Below, one piece after another: positions 7,725 through 13,241 of a DNA stretch of 15,077 nt. This DNA is from Chloroflexaceae bacterium UBA1466. GTDB lineage: Bacteria > Chloroflexota > Chloroflexia > Chloroflexales > Chloroflexaceae. The translations under genes were made by a program, and so were the position numbers. Position 1 is the first letter of the stretch, and every line of letters starts with the position of its first letter. Location of the stretch: the NCBI GenBank assembly GCA_002325605.1, contig DCSM01000125.1, positions 1-15,077 on the forward strand, in the 5' to 3' direction. Under the pieces are notes generated by a model. The model was not told the origin of the DNA. It ran no database searches and saw nothing but the letters and a program-made list of their open reading frames with translations.

Positions 7725-7767
7725 TTTGTACAAAAGGTACAACAAAAAAACTTGCTGCATTGTTGTA
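7725..7767. promoter_or_regulatory. Palindromic operator-like cluster ahead of the small-gene module
   Basis: TTTGTACAAA (7725-7734) is a perfect 10-bp palindrome. GTACAA occurs at 7728 and again at 7737. TACAACA (7738-7744) forms a 7-bp inverted repeat with TGTTGTA (7761-7767). The right arm overlaps the -35 box of the promoter, the expected place for a repressor site, and the 23-bp centre-to-centre spacing of the arms is about two helical turns. No regulator gene is adjacent. The regulatory role is inferred from position and symmetry only. Confidence 0.45.
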
Positions 7768-7791
7768 TTCATCCAAAGGGTATGCTATTAT
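7763..7791 (+). promoter_or_regulatory. Promoter of the two small genes
   Basis: TTGTAT (7763-7768) and TATTAT (7786-7791) are separated by 17 bp, a good sigma-70 match. Transcription would start near 7798. The resulting leader of about 70 nt contains a small hairpin, CTGCA (7806-7810) with TGCAG (7815-7819). Confidence 0.72.
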
Positions 7792-7866
7792 ACATCCATA
7801 AGCTACTGCAAAGTTGCAGCCCAACACTCGAAACTAGTGAACATTGATGTATTAAGGAGCAAGACC

Positions 7867-8112
7867 ATGCGGAACCTAACCGAACAATGGACAGTTGAAC
7901 AAACTGTGGCGACCATCGCCAACGCCAACGACGTGCTTTACACCCGAAACATTGATATGACAGCCCGCTACACTTTGGCCAATTCTGCTGCCGCCGCCTC
8001 GGTAGCCCCTGATGAGCTTATGGCCGTCCTAGAGTATCGCCTTCGCCACGCTGCCCAGCACCACATGATCGTTGAGCAAGTGGAAGAAGCCGATCTCGCC
8101 GAAGTTGCCTAA
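7867..8112 (+). CDS. Small acidic helical protein, 81 aa, not recognised
   Basis: I do not recognise this protein. AAGGAG lies 7 bp before ATG 7867, an ideal ribosome binding site, and a good promoter stands upstream, so the gene is very likely real. An in-frame TTG far upstream is not needed. There is no signal peptide, membrane segment or Cys. It looks soluble and largely helical: an Ala-rich middle (LANSAAAASVAPDELM), then a basic/His stretch (EYRLRHAAQHH), then an acidic end (EQVEEADLAEVA). The second small gene, 145 bp downstream, ends in a similar AE-x-A pattern (AELVA) and has a comparable arrangement of a helix followed by His-containing residues. The two may be distant paralogs, but the similarity is too weak to claim. 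They share a final terminator. Confidence 0.8.
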   Translation: MRNLTEQWTVEQTVATIANANDVLYTRNIDMTARYTLANSAAAASVAPDELMAVLEYRLRHAAQHHMIVEQVEEADLAEVA

Positions 8113-8172
8113 AATGAGCCGAAACTTCCATCTTGACCAACAAAGTTTACAGCGGGATTGTACGATAAAGCA

Positions 8173-8212
8173 AGAGTCGTGGGACTAAGAGGCGAAAATA
8201 GCCCACGACTCT
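8173..8212. other. Long perfect hairpin between the two small genes
   Basis: AGAGTCGTGGG (8173-8183) pairs perfectly with CCCACGACTCT (8202-8212). Three further pairs (CTA 8185-8187 with TAG 8199-8201) follow across one bulged A, and the loop is 11 nt. The next bases are CAAAAAAC, not a T tract, so it is not a standard plus-strand terminator. The minus-strand reading has only a weak T-rich tail (TTGCTTTAT). Plausible roles are an RNA stability or processing element between the two cistrons, or a protein-binding site. Confidence 0.6.
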
Positions 8213-8257
8213 CAAAAAACCTAAGCCTCAAGTTTGCATCTTAGAAAGGAAACTATA

Positions 8258-8488
8258 ATGCACGCTCGAATCCGCCGTCAGCTTGTTGAAGGAATGGTCA
8301 AGGAATATGATGTTGAAATGGTTAAGTCTTTAATGAACACCATTTCTGAAACGACAGGCGTAACTTACCTGGAAGCATCCGACATGGTTGTCACCGCTTG
8401 GCAGCAGAGCAAACACAATAGCGTTGTTTCTAACCAGCCAGAGAACGCAAAATTTGAAGAACTACGGTGTGCTGAACTAGTTGCCTAG
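8258..8488 (+). CDS. Small protein, 76 aa, not recognised
   Basis: I do not recognise this protein. ATG 8258 has AAGGA 7-8 bp upstream and the gene is followed 39 bp later by a very strong terminator, both of which support it being real. The N-terminus is basic (MHARIRRQLVEG), followed by a mixed helical stretch (YDVEMVKSLMNTISE), a middle (GVTYLEASDMVVTAWQQSKHN) and a polar tail ending EELRCAELVA with the only Cys near the end. There is no signal peptide or membrane segment. No convincing promoter lies between 8113 and 8257 (TTGACC 8133 and TACGAT 8161 are 22 bp apart, too far), so it is probably read with the 81-aa gene. The hairpin at 8173-8212 may set relative levels. Confidence 0.75.
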   Translation: MHARIRRQLVEGMVKEYDVEMVKSLMNTISETTGVTYLEASDMVVTAWQQSKHNSVVSNQPENAKFEELRCAELVA

Positions 8489-8527
8489 CCCAAAAAGTTC
8501 TTTCAACCATAATCGTTAGTCGTTACG

Positions 8528-8555
8528 CCAGGGGCTTTGTCCTCTGGTTTTTTTT
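8528..8555 (+). terminator. Strong intrinsic terminator of the small-gene module
   Basis: CCAGGGG (8528-8534) pairs with CCTCTGG (8541-8547) through one G-T pair, over loop CTTTGT. Eight consecutive T residues (8548-8555) follow. Confidence 0.93.
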
Positions 8556-8583
8556 GTGCGCCCAAGCCTACGTTCTTCTGTAG

Positions 8584-8612
8584 TTGTCTTCTCGCCTATT
8601 ATTTGTTAGAAT
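8584..8612 (+). promoter_or_regulatory. Probable promoter for the secreted-protein gene
   Basis: TTGTCT (8584-8589) and TAGAAT (8607-8612) are separated by 17 bp. It is the best promoter match in the 296-bp gap after the terminator and would give an unusually long leader of about 230 nt. TTATAC at 8826-8831 is a second -10-like box close to the gene, but it has no -35 partner. Confidence 0.6.
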
Positions 8613-8618
8613 AGGCCT

Positions 8619-8851
8619 AGGATTTGCTCCCCAGGAAAAATCTTTTTCGCAGGCGTAAAATTACACTTTGCTTACGTTTATCAAGCAAAGGGAAATTAAG
8701 CATATAAGGGAGCCATGCCGCCCTGATTCAAGGAGGTAAATTTGCCCAAAGGAGTTTTCCCGAAGCTCGATGTTCAAAGGATTGTTTATTCGGTGAAGAC
8801 GAGAATAGATCTCGTTTTAGGTGGATTATACAGCATAGAAGGAATTTAGGT
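8619..8851 (+). other. Long structured 5' leader of the secreted-protein gene
   Basis: The stretch has no supported gene. It contains a perfect 8-bp hairpin, CTTTGCTT (8666-8673) with AAGCAAAG (8683-8690). A second hairpin, ACGAGA (8799-8804) with TCTCGT (8810-8815), is followed by TTTT and is a possible weak attenuator. Several purine-rich, ribosome-binding-site-like motifs are present (AAGGAGGT near 8730, AAAGGAG near 8750). I compared it by eye with the common riboswitch cores (TPP, cobalamin, c-di-GMP, c-di-AMP, glycine, fluoride) and found no match. The gene's own AAGGAA lies at 8839-8844. Confidence 0.4.
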
Positions 8852-9811
8852 ATGCAACGAAATGTAGGGTTAGCAGTGGCCACAGTTGCGGCCATGGTGA
8901 TGATCGTCGGCTCAGTATTTGCTCAAACCAAACCAACTATCGGCAATTCCTATTTTCAGCGCGTTTGGGAACGCCAAGACTTACTGGTCAGTGAAGGACG
9001 CGGGACACGCTCTTGGACATGGGGCCCTGCCTTTAGTGAGCGGATGGAAGAAAAACTCATTGAAGCCCCCGACGGCAAACGGACCGTTCAATACTTTGAG
9101 AAAAGCCGCATGGAGATCAACCATGCGAAAGATGCTGACCCCAATTCACTTTGGTATGTCACCAACGGCTTGCTCCCCAAAGAGTTGATTACAGGCGATA
9201 TGCAAGTCGGCGAAAGCACCTTTGATAATCGGGGCCCCGCGAAAGTCTCCGCTATGGGCGATCTTGATTGTAGCGGCAGCCCCTGCTTCCCAACCTACGC
9301 CGATCTGGGGCGGGTTTACCAGCGGGTTTTTGATCCTGCCGACATTGGTAAGGCGGCGACCCGCCTCTATAATCCTGATGGCAGCATTACCACTTTTGAG
9401 ACCTATACCAGCGACCCAGGGACAACCGTGGTAAAAAGTGAGGGCGCTTATGGTATTCCCCAGGCCTTCGCCGATTTCCAAAACCAAACCGGCAAAGTCT
9501 ACGAAAATGGCAAGTACATTGATGCGGCAATCTACAACCCAACCTTTGTCTTTGGGTTGCCCATCACGGGCCCTTATTGGGTAAAGACCATGGTCGGGGG
9601 GAAAGAAATCCCCATCCTCTTCCAAATTTTTGAACGCCGCGTTCTAACCTACAATCCGCAAGAAACAAACGCCGCTTTCAAAGTTCAAATGGGTAACGTC
9701 GGGACACAATACCATCAATGGCGCTATGGCACTACAACGCCCATAAGTGGCACAGCAACTGTTGTCCCCACTGCTCCCGCCACCACGGTCACTCCTTATC
9801 CTGCTCCCTAG
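8852..9811 (+). CDS. Secreted protein of a Chloroflexota-typical family, function unknown
   Basis: The 319-aa protein starts at ATG 8852, 7 bp after AAGGAA. Residues 1-24 are a classical signal peptide with a hydrophobic core and VFA before Q25, so it is exported. The mature part begins NSYFQRVWERQD and then has conserved blocks that I associate with many exported Chloroflexota proteins: TWGPAFSERMEE, VQYFEKSRMEIN, NGLLPKELITGDMQVG, PTYADLGRVYQ, GLPITGPYWVKTMVGG, RRVLTYNP and VQMGNVGTQYHQWRYG. The C-terminus (about 297-319) is a Thr/Pro/Ala-rich low-complexity tail, as in surface-exposed linkers, without a sorting motif. There is one Cys pair (DCSGSPC). No catalytic motif is apparent. It is a monocistronic unit, with its own promoter, long leader and terminator. 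A surface or extracellular-matrix role is only a guess. Confidence 0.88.
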   Translation: MQRNVGLAVATVAAMVMIVGSVFAQTKPTIGNSYFQRVWERQDLLVSEGRGTRSWTWGPAFSERMEEKLIEAPDGKRTVQYFEKSRMEINHAKDADPNSLWYVTNGLLPKELITGDMQVGESTFDNRGPAKVSAMGDLDCSGSPCFPTYADLGRVYQRVFDPADIGKAATRLYNPDGSITTFETYTSDPGTTVVKSEGAYGIPQAFADFQNQTGKVYENGKYIDAAIYNPTFVFGLPITGPYWVKTMVGGKEIPILFQIFERRVLTYNPQETNAAFKVQMGNVGTQYHQWRYGTTTPISGTATVVPTAPATTVTPYPAP

Positions 9812-9848
9812 CATCGTCTTCAATCTCTCCGGACAAAAATACTAAACG

Positions 9849-9884
9849 AAAAGCTCCTTTCTTGCAAAAGAAAGGAGCTTTTTC
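9849..9884 (+). terminator. Very strong intrinsic terminator after the secreted-protein gene
   Basis: A perfect 15-bp stem, AAAAGCTCCTTTCTT (9849-9863) with AAGAAAGGAGCTTTT (9868-9882), is closed by a GCAA tetraloop and ends in a T run. The stem is flanked by A-runs and T-runs on each side, so it may work in both directions. Confidence 0.95.
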
Positions 9885-9956
9885 TGCGGCTATGAAATCC
9901 CTGGATTTGGAATAAAATAGATAGTCTGAAGAACCCCAAGCTCTTTTTTCCCAGAT

Positions 9957-10069
9957 TCAACAGTTTTAGCTGTTGGGTCACGGCTAAAGCCGGGGAATCC
10001 GCCGCTGAATTCCCCTCCTCGACCTCGGAATCAACAGTTTTAGCTGTTGCCTCGGCAAAAGGGTTTCCT
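9957..10069. repeat. Cluster of short palindromes bounded by a direct repeat
   Basis: CAACAGTTTTAGCTGTTG, itself a 6-bp inverted repeat, occurs identically at 9958-9975 and 10032-10049. Between the copies lie CGGCTAAAGCCG (9981-9992) and GGGGAAT (9992-9998), which pairs with ATTCCCC (10009-10015). Just after them GGCAAA (10053-10058) faces TTTGCC (10068-10073). The whole stretch 9885-10146 has no gene I can support. The arrangement resembles a small non-coding repeat element of the REP type. Confidence 0.6.
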
Positions 10070-10146
10070 TTGCCATGGAGGCTCTAAAAGAGGCAGAAGG
10101 GGCCACTTTAGCGCGTTCCTGGATGCGCCATTAGGCTAAATTAACA

Positions 10147-10181
10147 AGGCTCTTGCAGTTTTAGAAAAACCACAAGAGCCT
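10147..10181 (-). terminator. Hairpin terminator of the lipoprotein/peptide cassette
   Basis: AGGCTCTTG (10147-10155) pairs perfectly with CAAGAGCCT (10173-10181). An inner GTTTT/AAAAC helix continues above a 2x2 internal loop. It begins 3 nt after the stop codon of the 24-aa peptide on the minus strand. The following minus-strand bases (TGTTAATTT) are only moderately T-rich, so efficiency is uncertain. Confidence 0.6.
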
Positions 10182-10183
10182 AT

Positions 10184-10258
10184 TCATTTCATGAAGCCCA
10201 GTGCGAAACAGACTGCACTCCATGCGAGGATTCCGACAACGATTTCAATGACGATCAC
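10184..10258 (-). CDS. Possible 24-aa membrane peptide, coupled to the lipoprotein gene
   Basis: A GTG codon overlaps the lipoprotein stop as GTGA (10258-10255), a standard layout for translational coupling. The frame runs 24 codons to TGA (10186-10184). The peptide has one acidic residue (Glu5), then an almost uninterrupted hydrophobic stretch (IVVGILAWSAVCFALGF), and ends MK, so it would be a single membrane helix. The hairpin terminator starts 3 nt later, and the tight packing argues against chance. It could be a lysis-like, immunity or lipoprotein-partner peptide; nothing in the sequence decides. Expression is not proven. Confidence 0.5.
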   Translation of the reverse strand: MIVIEIVVGILAWSAVCFALGFMK

Positions 10259-10665
10259 TTTGCGATCTTGGGCAGAGGGTGGGGCACCTTGGTCACCGGC
10301 TGGCAACTGCCATCCTCGTTGGCGAACGGGGACATCCTGAAGTCGTTAGCCTCACGGCAGCCCACTGAGTCGCTCACCGTGCTGCACTTGAGCGCAATCT
10401 TTTGGGCGGGGTTGTTAGGGTTCACCAGGTCAATGCTGGCCCACCCGTCGCCCTGCGGGCAGTCGGGTGTCTGGCTGCTGTCGCCACGGGAGATCAGCGA
10501 CAACTGGGCGTAGTCCGGGGTCTGGGCACGCCAGGACTGGGCGTTGAACTCGGCGTTTTCTTTGGCCTGCTTGCGTGCGGTCTCAAGCGTGTCAAACGAT
10601 ACGTCTTTGCCACAGGCGGCCAGAGCAGCGATGGCGATGATGGAGAGTAGGAGTTTTGTTTTCAT
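10255..10665 (-). CDS. Small lipoprotein, function unknown, probably acquired
   Basis: The start is placed at ATG 10665 because it opens a textbook lipoprotein signal: MKTKLLLSIIAIAALAACGK, with lipobox LAAC and lipidated Cys18. The longer upstream frame would run through the ferritin gene and is not real. The protein has 136 residues. The mature part holds four more cysteines (69, 94, 103, 121), suggesting two disulfides, plus the block QTPDCPQGDGWASIDLVNP and the end VTKVPHPLPKIAK. I recall similar proteins from Betaproteobacteria-type mobile DNA, but cannot confirm this. The ribosome binding site is poor (AAGAA), unlike the neighbours. With the coupled peptide and flanking terminators it makes a self-contained minus-strand cassette. 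Confidence 0.8.
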   Translation of the reverse strand: MKTKLLLSIIAIAALAACGKDVSFDTLETARKQAKENAEFNAQSWRAQTPDYAQLSLISRGDSSQTPDCPQGDGWASIDLVNPNNPAQKIALKCSTVSDSVGCREANDFRMSPFANEDGSCQPVTKVPHPLPKIAK

Positions 10666-10684
10666 GTTGTTTTTATTCTTGGTT

Positions 10685-10710
10685 GAAAAGAGAGCCCCGA
10701 AGGGCCCTCT
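10685..10710 (-). terminator. UUCG-tetraloop terminator between the ferritin-like and lipoprotein genes
   Basis: On the minus strand AGAGGGCCC and GGGCTCTCT pair over a C(TTCG)G tetraloop (stem 10710-10689, one G-T pair). TTTC follows. The structure ends the ferritin transcript 43 bp after its stop codon. UUCG-loop terminators are especially common in Proteobacteria, so it may belong to the neighbouring cassette's source DNA. Confidence 0.7.
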
Positions 10711-10753
10711 GGATGCCCACAAGGAGAAATTAGAGAGAAAGGCTGTCTTAAAT

Positions 10754-11260
10754 CTATTGCCGCAGCGAGGCCAAAACATCCTGAATGTCGTCGTAGAGAG
10801 CTTGTAAATCTTCTTCGTGTTCGACTTCGTCAGCCAGAATTTGGGAAACGATGTCGTAGGTAACGATGTCCTTATCGCGGGTGAAGATGGCAAACTCAGA
10901 ATAGATCCCAATAGCACACTGTTCGCCCCGTAAAGCTTCTTCGAGGACGCGCATTACAGAGCCATCGACAGGAGCTTCGTAGGCACAATTAGCATGCGTG
11001 AACCAATCGCGGGGGTGAAGAATTGGCGTTCCACCGAGTTGGATGATGCGGTCAGAGATGAGCGTAGCATGACGCAACTCATCGGCTGCGTGCTGCGTAA
11101 GTTCGGCGATTGCCGCATCTTTCATCAAACCTTTGACCACTTTGGCCTCAACGAAGTATTGGTAGTAGGCCAACCATTCGTCGCAATAGACTCGATTGAG
11201 CCTGGCAATGACTTCTTCAACATCAATTCCCTTGAGAATAGAAATCCCACGTGAAGCCAT
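10754..11260 (-). CDS. Ferritin-like / Dps-like (DPSL-type) iron-storage protein
   Basis: The 168-aa four-helix protein has a complete di-iron site: E28 (DEWLAYYQY), E61 and H64 (DELRHA), E113 (GEQCAIGIY), and E145 and H148 (DEVEHEED). Two cysteines, C92 (NCAYEAP) and C115 (GEQC), stand beside the metal site. That Cys pair is the mark of Dps-like proteins known from archaea and some bacteria, which oxidise iron with peroxide and protect DNA. A heme-binding Met as in bacterioferritin is not apparent. ATG 11260 has AAGGAA about 5 bp upstream. The promoter lies between this gene and tRNA-Arg(TCG). The final cage size (12 or 24 subunits) cannot be told. Confidence 0.92.
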   Translation of the reverse strand: MASRGISILKGIDVEEVIARLNRVYCDEWLAYYQYFVEAKVVKGLMKDAAIAELTQHAADELRHATLISDRIIQLGGTPILHPRDWFTHANCAYEAPVDGSVMRVLEEALRGEQCAIGIYSEFAIFTRDKDIVTYDIVSQILADEVEHEEDLQALYDDIQDVLASLRQ

Positions 11261-11279
11261 AAAATTTCCTTAACTAGTT

Positions 11280-11307
11280 AGTGTAACTTTTTGAGGTCCG
11301 TTTTCAA
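11280..11307 (-). promoter_or_regulatory. Promoter of the ferritin-like gene
   Basis: On the minus strand TTGAAA (11307-11302) and TACACT (11285-11280) are 16 bp apart, just downstream of the tRNA. No terminator separates the tRNA from this gene, so read-through from the tRNA promoter is also possible. I saw no clear Fur- or PerR-type box. Confidence 0.6.
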
Positions 11308-11315
11308 GTATAATG

Positions 11316-11392
11316 TGGCGACCCGGGAGGGACTCGAACCCCCGACACTCAGTTCCGAAGACTGATGCTCTAATCCACTGAGCTACCGGGCC
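11316..11392 (-). tRNA. tRNA-Arg, anticodon TCG
   Basis: Read on the minus strand, the acceptor stem pairs GGCCCGG with CCGGGTC (one G-T pair). The D arm is GCTC...GAGC. The anticodon stem TCAGT/ACTGA encloses CTTCGGA, giving anticodon TCG, which reads CGA. The T arm contains GGTTCGAGTCC. The discriminator is G and the 3' CCA is encoded. It is 77 nt with CCA. Confidence 0.95.
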
Positions 11393-11401
11393 ATGGCCCC
11401 T

Positions 11402-11430
11402 AGTGTAGCACAGCTTCTTGAGTTCTGCAA
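11402..11430 (-). promoter_or_regulatory. Promoter of tRNA-Arg(TCG)
   Basis: On the minus strand TTGCAG (11430-11425) and TACACT (11407-11402) are separated by 17 bp and lie 9 bp before the tRNA. This box pair occupies most of the gap to the divergent glycosyltransferase gene, whose own promoter is not obvious. Confidence 0.75.
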
Positions 11431-11442
11431 CTAAGAAAAAAT

Positions 11443-12528
11443 ATGCGCGTCGCTCTCATTCACGATTATCTCAACCAATACGGCGGAGCCGAGCGGGTGT
11501 TGGAAGCCTTACACGCCCTTTATCCCGAAGCTCCCGTTTACACTTCGATCTACGACCCCGCCGCCATGCCCGCTGCTTATCAAAGCTGGGACATCCGCCC
11601 TTCCTTTATGCAACGTTTACCAGGCTGGAAAAAATACTTCCAACACTATTTTTTGCTCTATCCGAGTGCTTTTGAAAGTTTTGATTTACGCGATTATGAT
11701 CTGATTCTGAGCAGTAGTAGTGCTTATGCCAAAGGAATCATTCCGCCGCCAAACGCAATTCATATTTGCTATTGTCATACGCCAATGCGGTTTGCCTGGC
11801 GCACGCACGATTATATTGAACGCGAGCGCCTTCGGGGGCTAAAAGCGGCCATGTTGCCCATCCTGCTAACGTATGTTAGACTGTGGGATGTCGTTTCAGC
11901 AAACCGTGTGGATGCTTTTGTGGCCAATTCGCATGAGGTTGCCCAGCGCATTGCCCATGCGTATGGTCACACAGCGACGGTTATTCCCCCACCTGTAGAT
12001 TTACCACCTTACCAAGCCCAGCCGGCGGCGGATTTCTATCTCGCTGGGGGGCGGTTGATTCCTTACAAACGGCTGGAACTAGCCGTAGAAGCCTTTAACA
12101 AGCTGGGTTTGCCGCTAAAGATTTTTGGGGATGGCCGGGACCGCCCAGCTTTGGAAGCGCAAGCGGGCCCCAACATTGAGTTTCTGGGCTGGGTTGCTGA
12201 GGCGCAACGCCACGAGTTGTTTGCTCGTTGTCGCGCCTTTATTTTCCCTGGAGCCGAAGATTTTGGGATTACGCCTTTGGAAGCTATGGCCGCAGGCCGG
12301 CCCGTTATTGCCTACGCTGCGGGCGGTGCTTTAGAAACGGTAGTCGAAGGCATAACAGGCCGCTTTTTTAGGCAACAAACCGCAGCTTCGCTGGCAGATG
12401 CTGTTACTCTCACTCATTCTGACACCTATGAGGCTCAAGCGATTCGCCAGCATGCCGAGCAATTTGGGCCCGCCGTTTTTGCCCAGCGGATGCAAGCCTT
12501 CATTGAAGACCAATTGAAAAAGCCTTAA
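11443..12528 (+). CDS. Glycosyltransferase family 4 (GT-B fold), surface polysaccharide
   Basis: The protein (361 aa) transfers a sugar from a nucleotide donor. Visible GT4 features are the N-terminal MRVALIHDYLNQYGGAER with its glycine pair; ICYCHTPMRFAW, a block typical of WbaZ/mannosyltransferase-like members; VANSHEV with IPPPVD; the donor-site GGRLIPYKR (R204, K209); and the E-x7-E motif E272 to E280 in AEDFGITPLEAMAAGRPVIA. The sugar and acceptor are not determinable. It starts at ATG 11443, where no ribosome binding site is visible (AAGAAAAAAT), so it could be leaderless or poorly initiated. It heads a tight run: the first PCP gene begins 3 bp after its stop. The context points to assembly of an exported polysaccharide or O-antigen. 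Confidence 0.94.
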   Translation: MRVALIHDYLNQYGGAERVLEALHALYPEAPVYTSIYDPAAMPAAYQSWDIRPSFMQRLPGWKKYFQHYFLLYPSAFESFDLRDYDLILSSSSAYAKGIIPPPNAIHICYCHTPMRFAWRTHDYIERERLRGLKAAMLPILLTYVRLWDVVSANRVDAFVANSHEVAQRIAHAYGHTATVIPPPVDLPPYQAQPAADFYLAGGRLIPYKRLELAVEAFNKLGLPLKIFGDGRDRPALEAQAGPNIEFLGWVAEAQRHELFARCRAFIFPGAEDFGITPLEAMAAGRPVIAYAAGGALETVVEGITGRFFRQQTAASLADAVTLTHSDTYEAQAIRQHAEQFGPAVFAQRMQAFIEDQLKKP

Positions 12529-12531
12529 ACT

Positions 12532-13236
12532 ATGCAACTTCGCCACTTTTTCGCAATTCTGCAACGTTTTTCACGGCTCATAATCGCTTTACCGCTTGTC
12601 GTTATCGTTTTAAGCCTTGGGGTTGAGTTCATTCAACCCCAACAATATCAGGCAACCGCACGGTTAATGGTTACCCAGGCCCCCAATCCCCAAGAACTTA
12701 CCAAGCCTTTTCAGGATGTCAATCTGAATTATTCCTGGTTTAACTCTCAATTTGTGCTAGATGATCTGCTTAAAGTTGTAACAAGTCTTACTTTTGCCCA
12801 AGATGTTACTGCCGAATTAGCGCAACAAAACCTTAGCCTTGGCCCAGAAGAGGTTTCAGAAAGTTTGACCGCCTCGACCTACTATCGTGCTGTAACCATT
12901 GAAGCTAAAGCTAAAAGCCCTGAAATGGTCGTCAAATTGCTAAATGCAGCAATAACGGTCTTTCAAAGAAACGGCTTAAAATATTGGGATCGAGTTCCTG
13001 GCGGCATTGAAGGAAATGGCATAAAAGTTGTCGTGCTAAATCCTGCCAGTAAAGCTAAATTAGCGCGCTCAAAAACAAAGCTTGCTTTAGATCTCGTTTT
13101 AAGAACGGGATTAGCTCTTGTGGCAGCGCTTGGCTTGGCCTTTTTAGCGCATTATCTCGACGACAGCTTGCGTGATCCGCTTCAGACCGAGGAATATCTC
13201 GGTTTACCTTTGTTGGGCGTGATTCCCCAGGAGTAA
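12532..13236 (+). CDS. Wzz/PCP-family chain-length or export protein, first copy
   Basis: The protein (234 aa) has two membrane helices (about 15-34 and 186-208) with a large outside domain between them, the layout of polysaccharide co-polymerases. The outside domain starts QPQQYQATARLMVTQ. Past the second helix comes HYLDDSLRDP...EYLGLPLLGVIPQE, which is the linker that normally leads into a tyrosine-kinase (Walker) domain. Here the protein stops at IPQE, so the kinase is absent or separate. Such proteins set polymer length and partner a Wzy polymerase or exporter. The ATG is 3 bp after the glycosyltransferase stop, implying coupling; there is no separate ribosome binding site. No Wzx/Wzy or kinase gene is visible here. 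Confidence 0.9.
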   Translation: MQLRHFFAILQRFSRLIIALPLVVIVLSLGVEFIQPQQYQATARLMVTQAPNPQELTKPFQDVNLNYSWFNSQFVLDDLLKVVTSLTFAQDVTAELAQQNLSLGPEEVSESLTASTYYRAVTIEAKAKSPEMVVKLLNAAITVFQRNGLKYWDRVPGGIEGNGIKVVVLNPASKAKLARSKTKLALDLVLRTGLALVAALGLAFLAHYLDDSLRDPLQTEEYLGLPLLGVIPQE

Positions 13237-13241
13237 GCAGC

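Noticed and set aside
7651..7866. A longer start for the 81-aa protein
   Set aside because: The extension runs through the PBP terminator, the operator-like palindromes and the promoter. AAGGAG before ATG 7867 decides the start.
8133..8166. Separate promoter for the 76-aa gene (TTGACC with TACGAT)
   Set aside because: The 22-bp spacing is too long for a sigma-70 promoter and no better pair is present.
10074..10133. A 19-codon frame beginning ATGGAGGCTC
   Set aside because: It has no ribosome binding site, no promoter and no recognisable protein character, and it starts within a palindrome-rich non-coding stretch.
10666..10917. An 84-residue N-terminal extension of the lipoprotein
   Set aside because: It would overlap the ferritin-like gene in another frame and destroy the lipoprotein signal. 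The start at 10665 gives a complete lipobox signal sequence.
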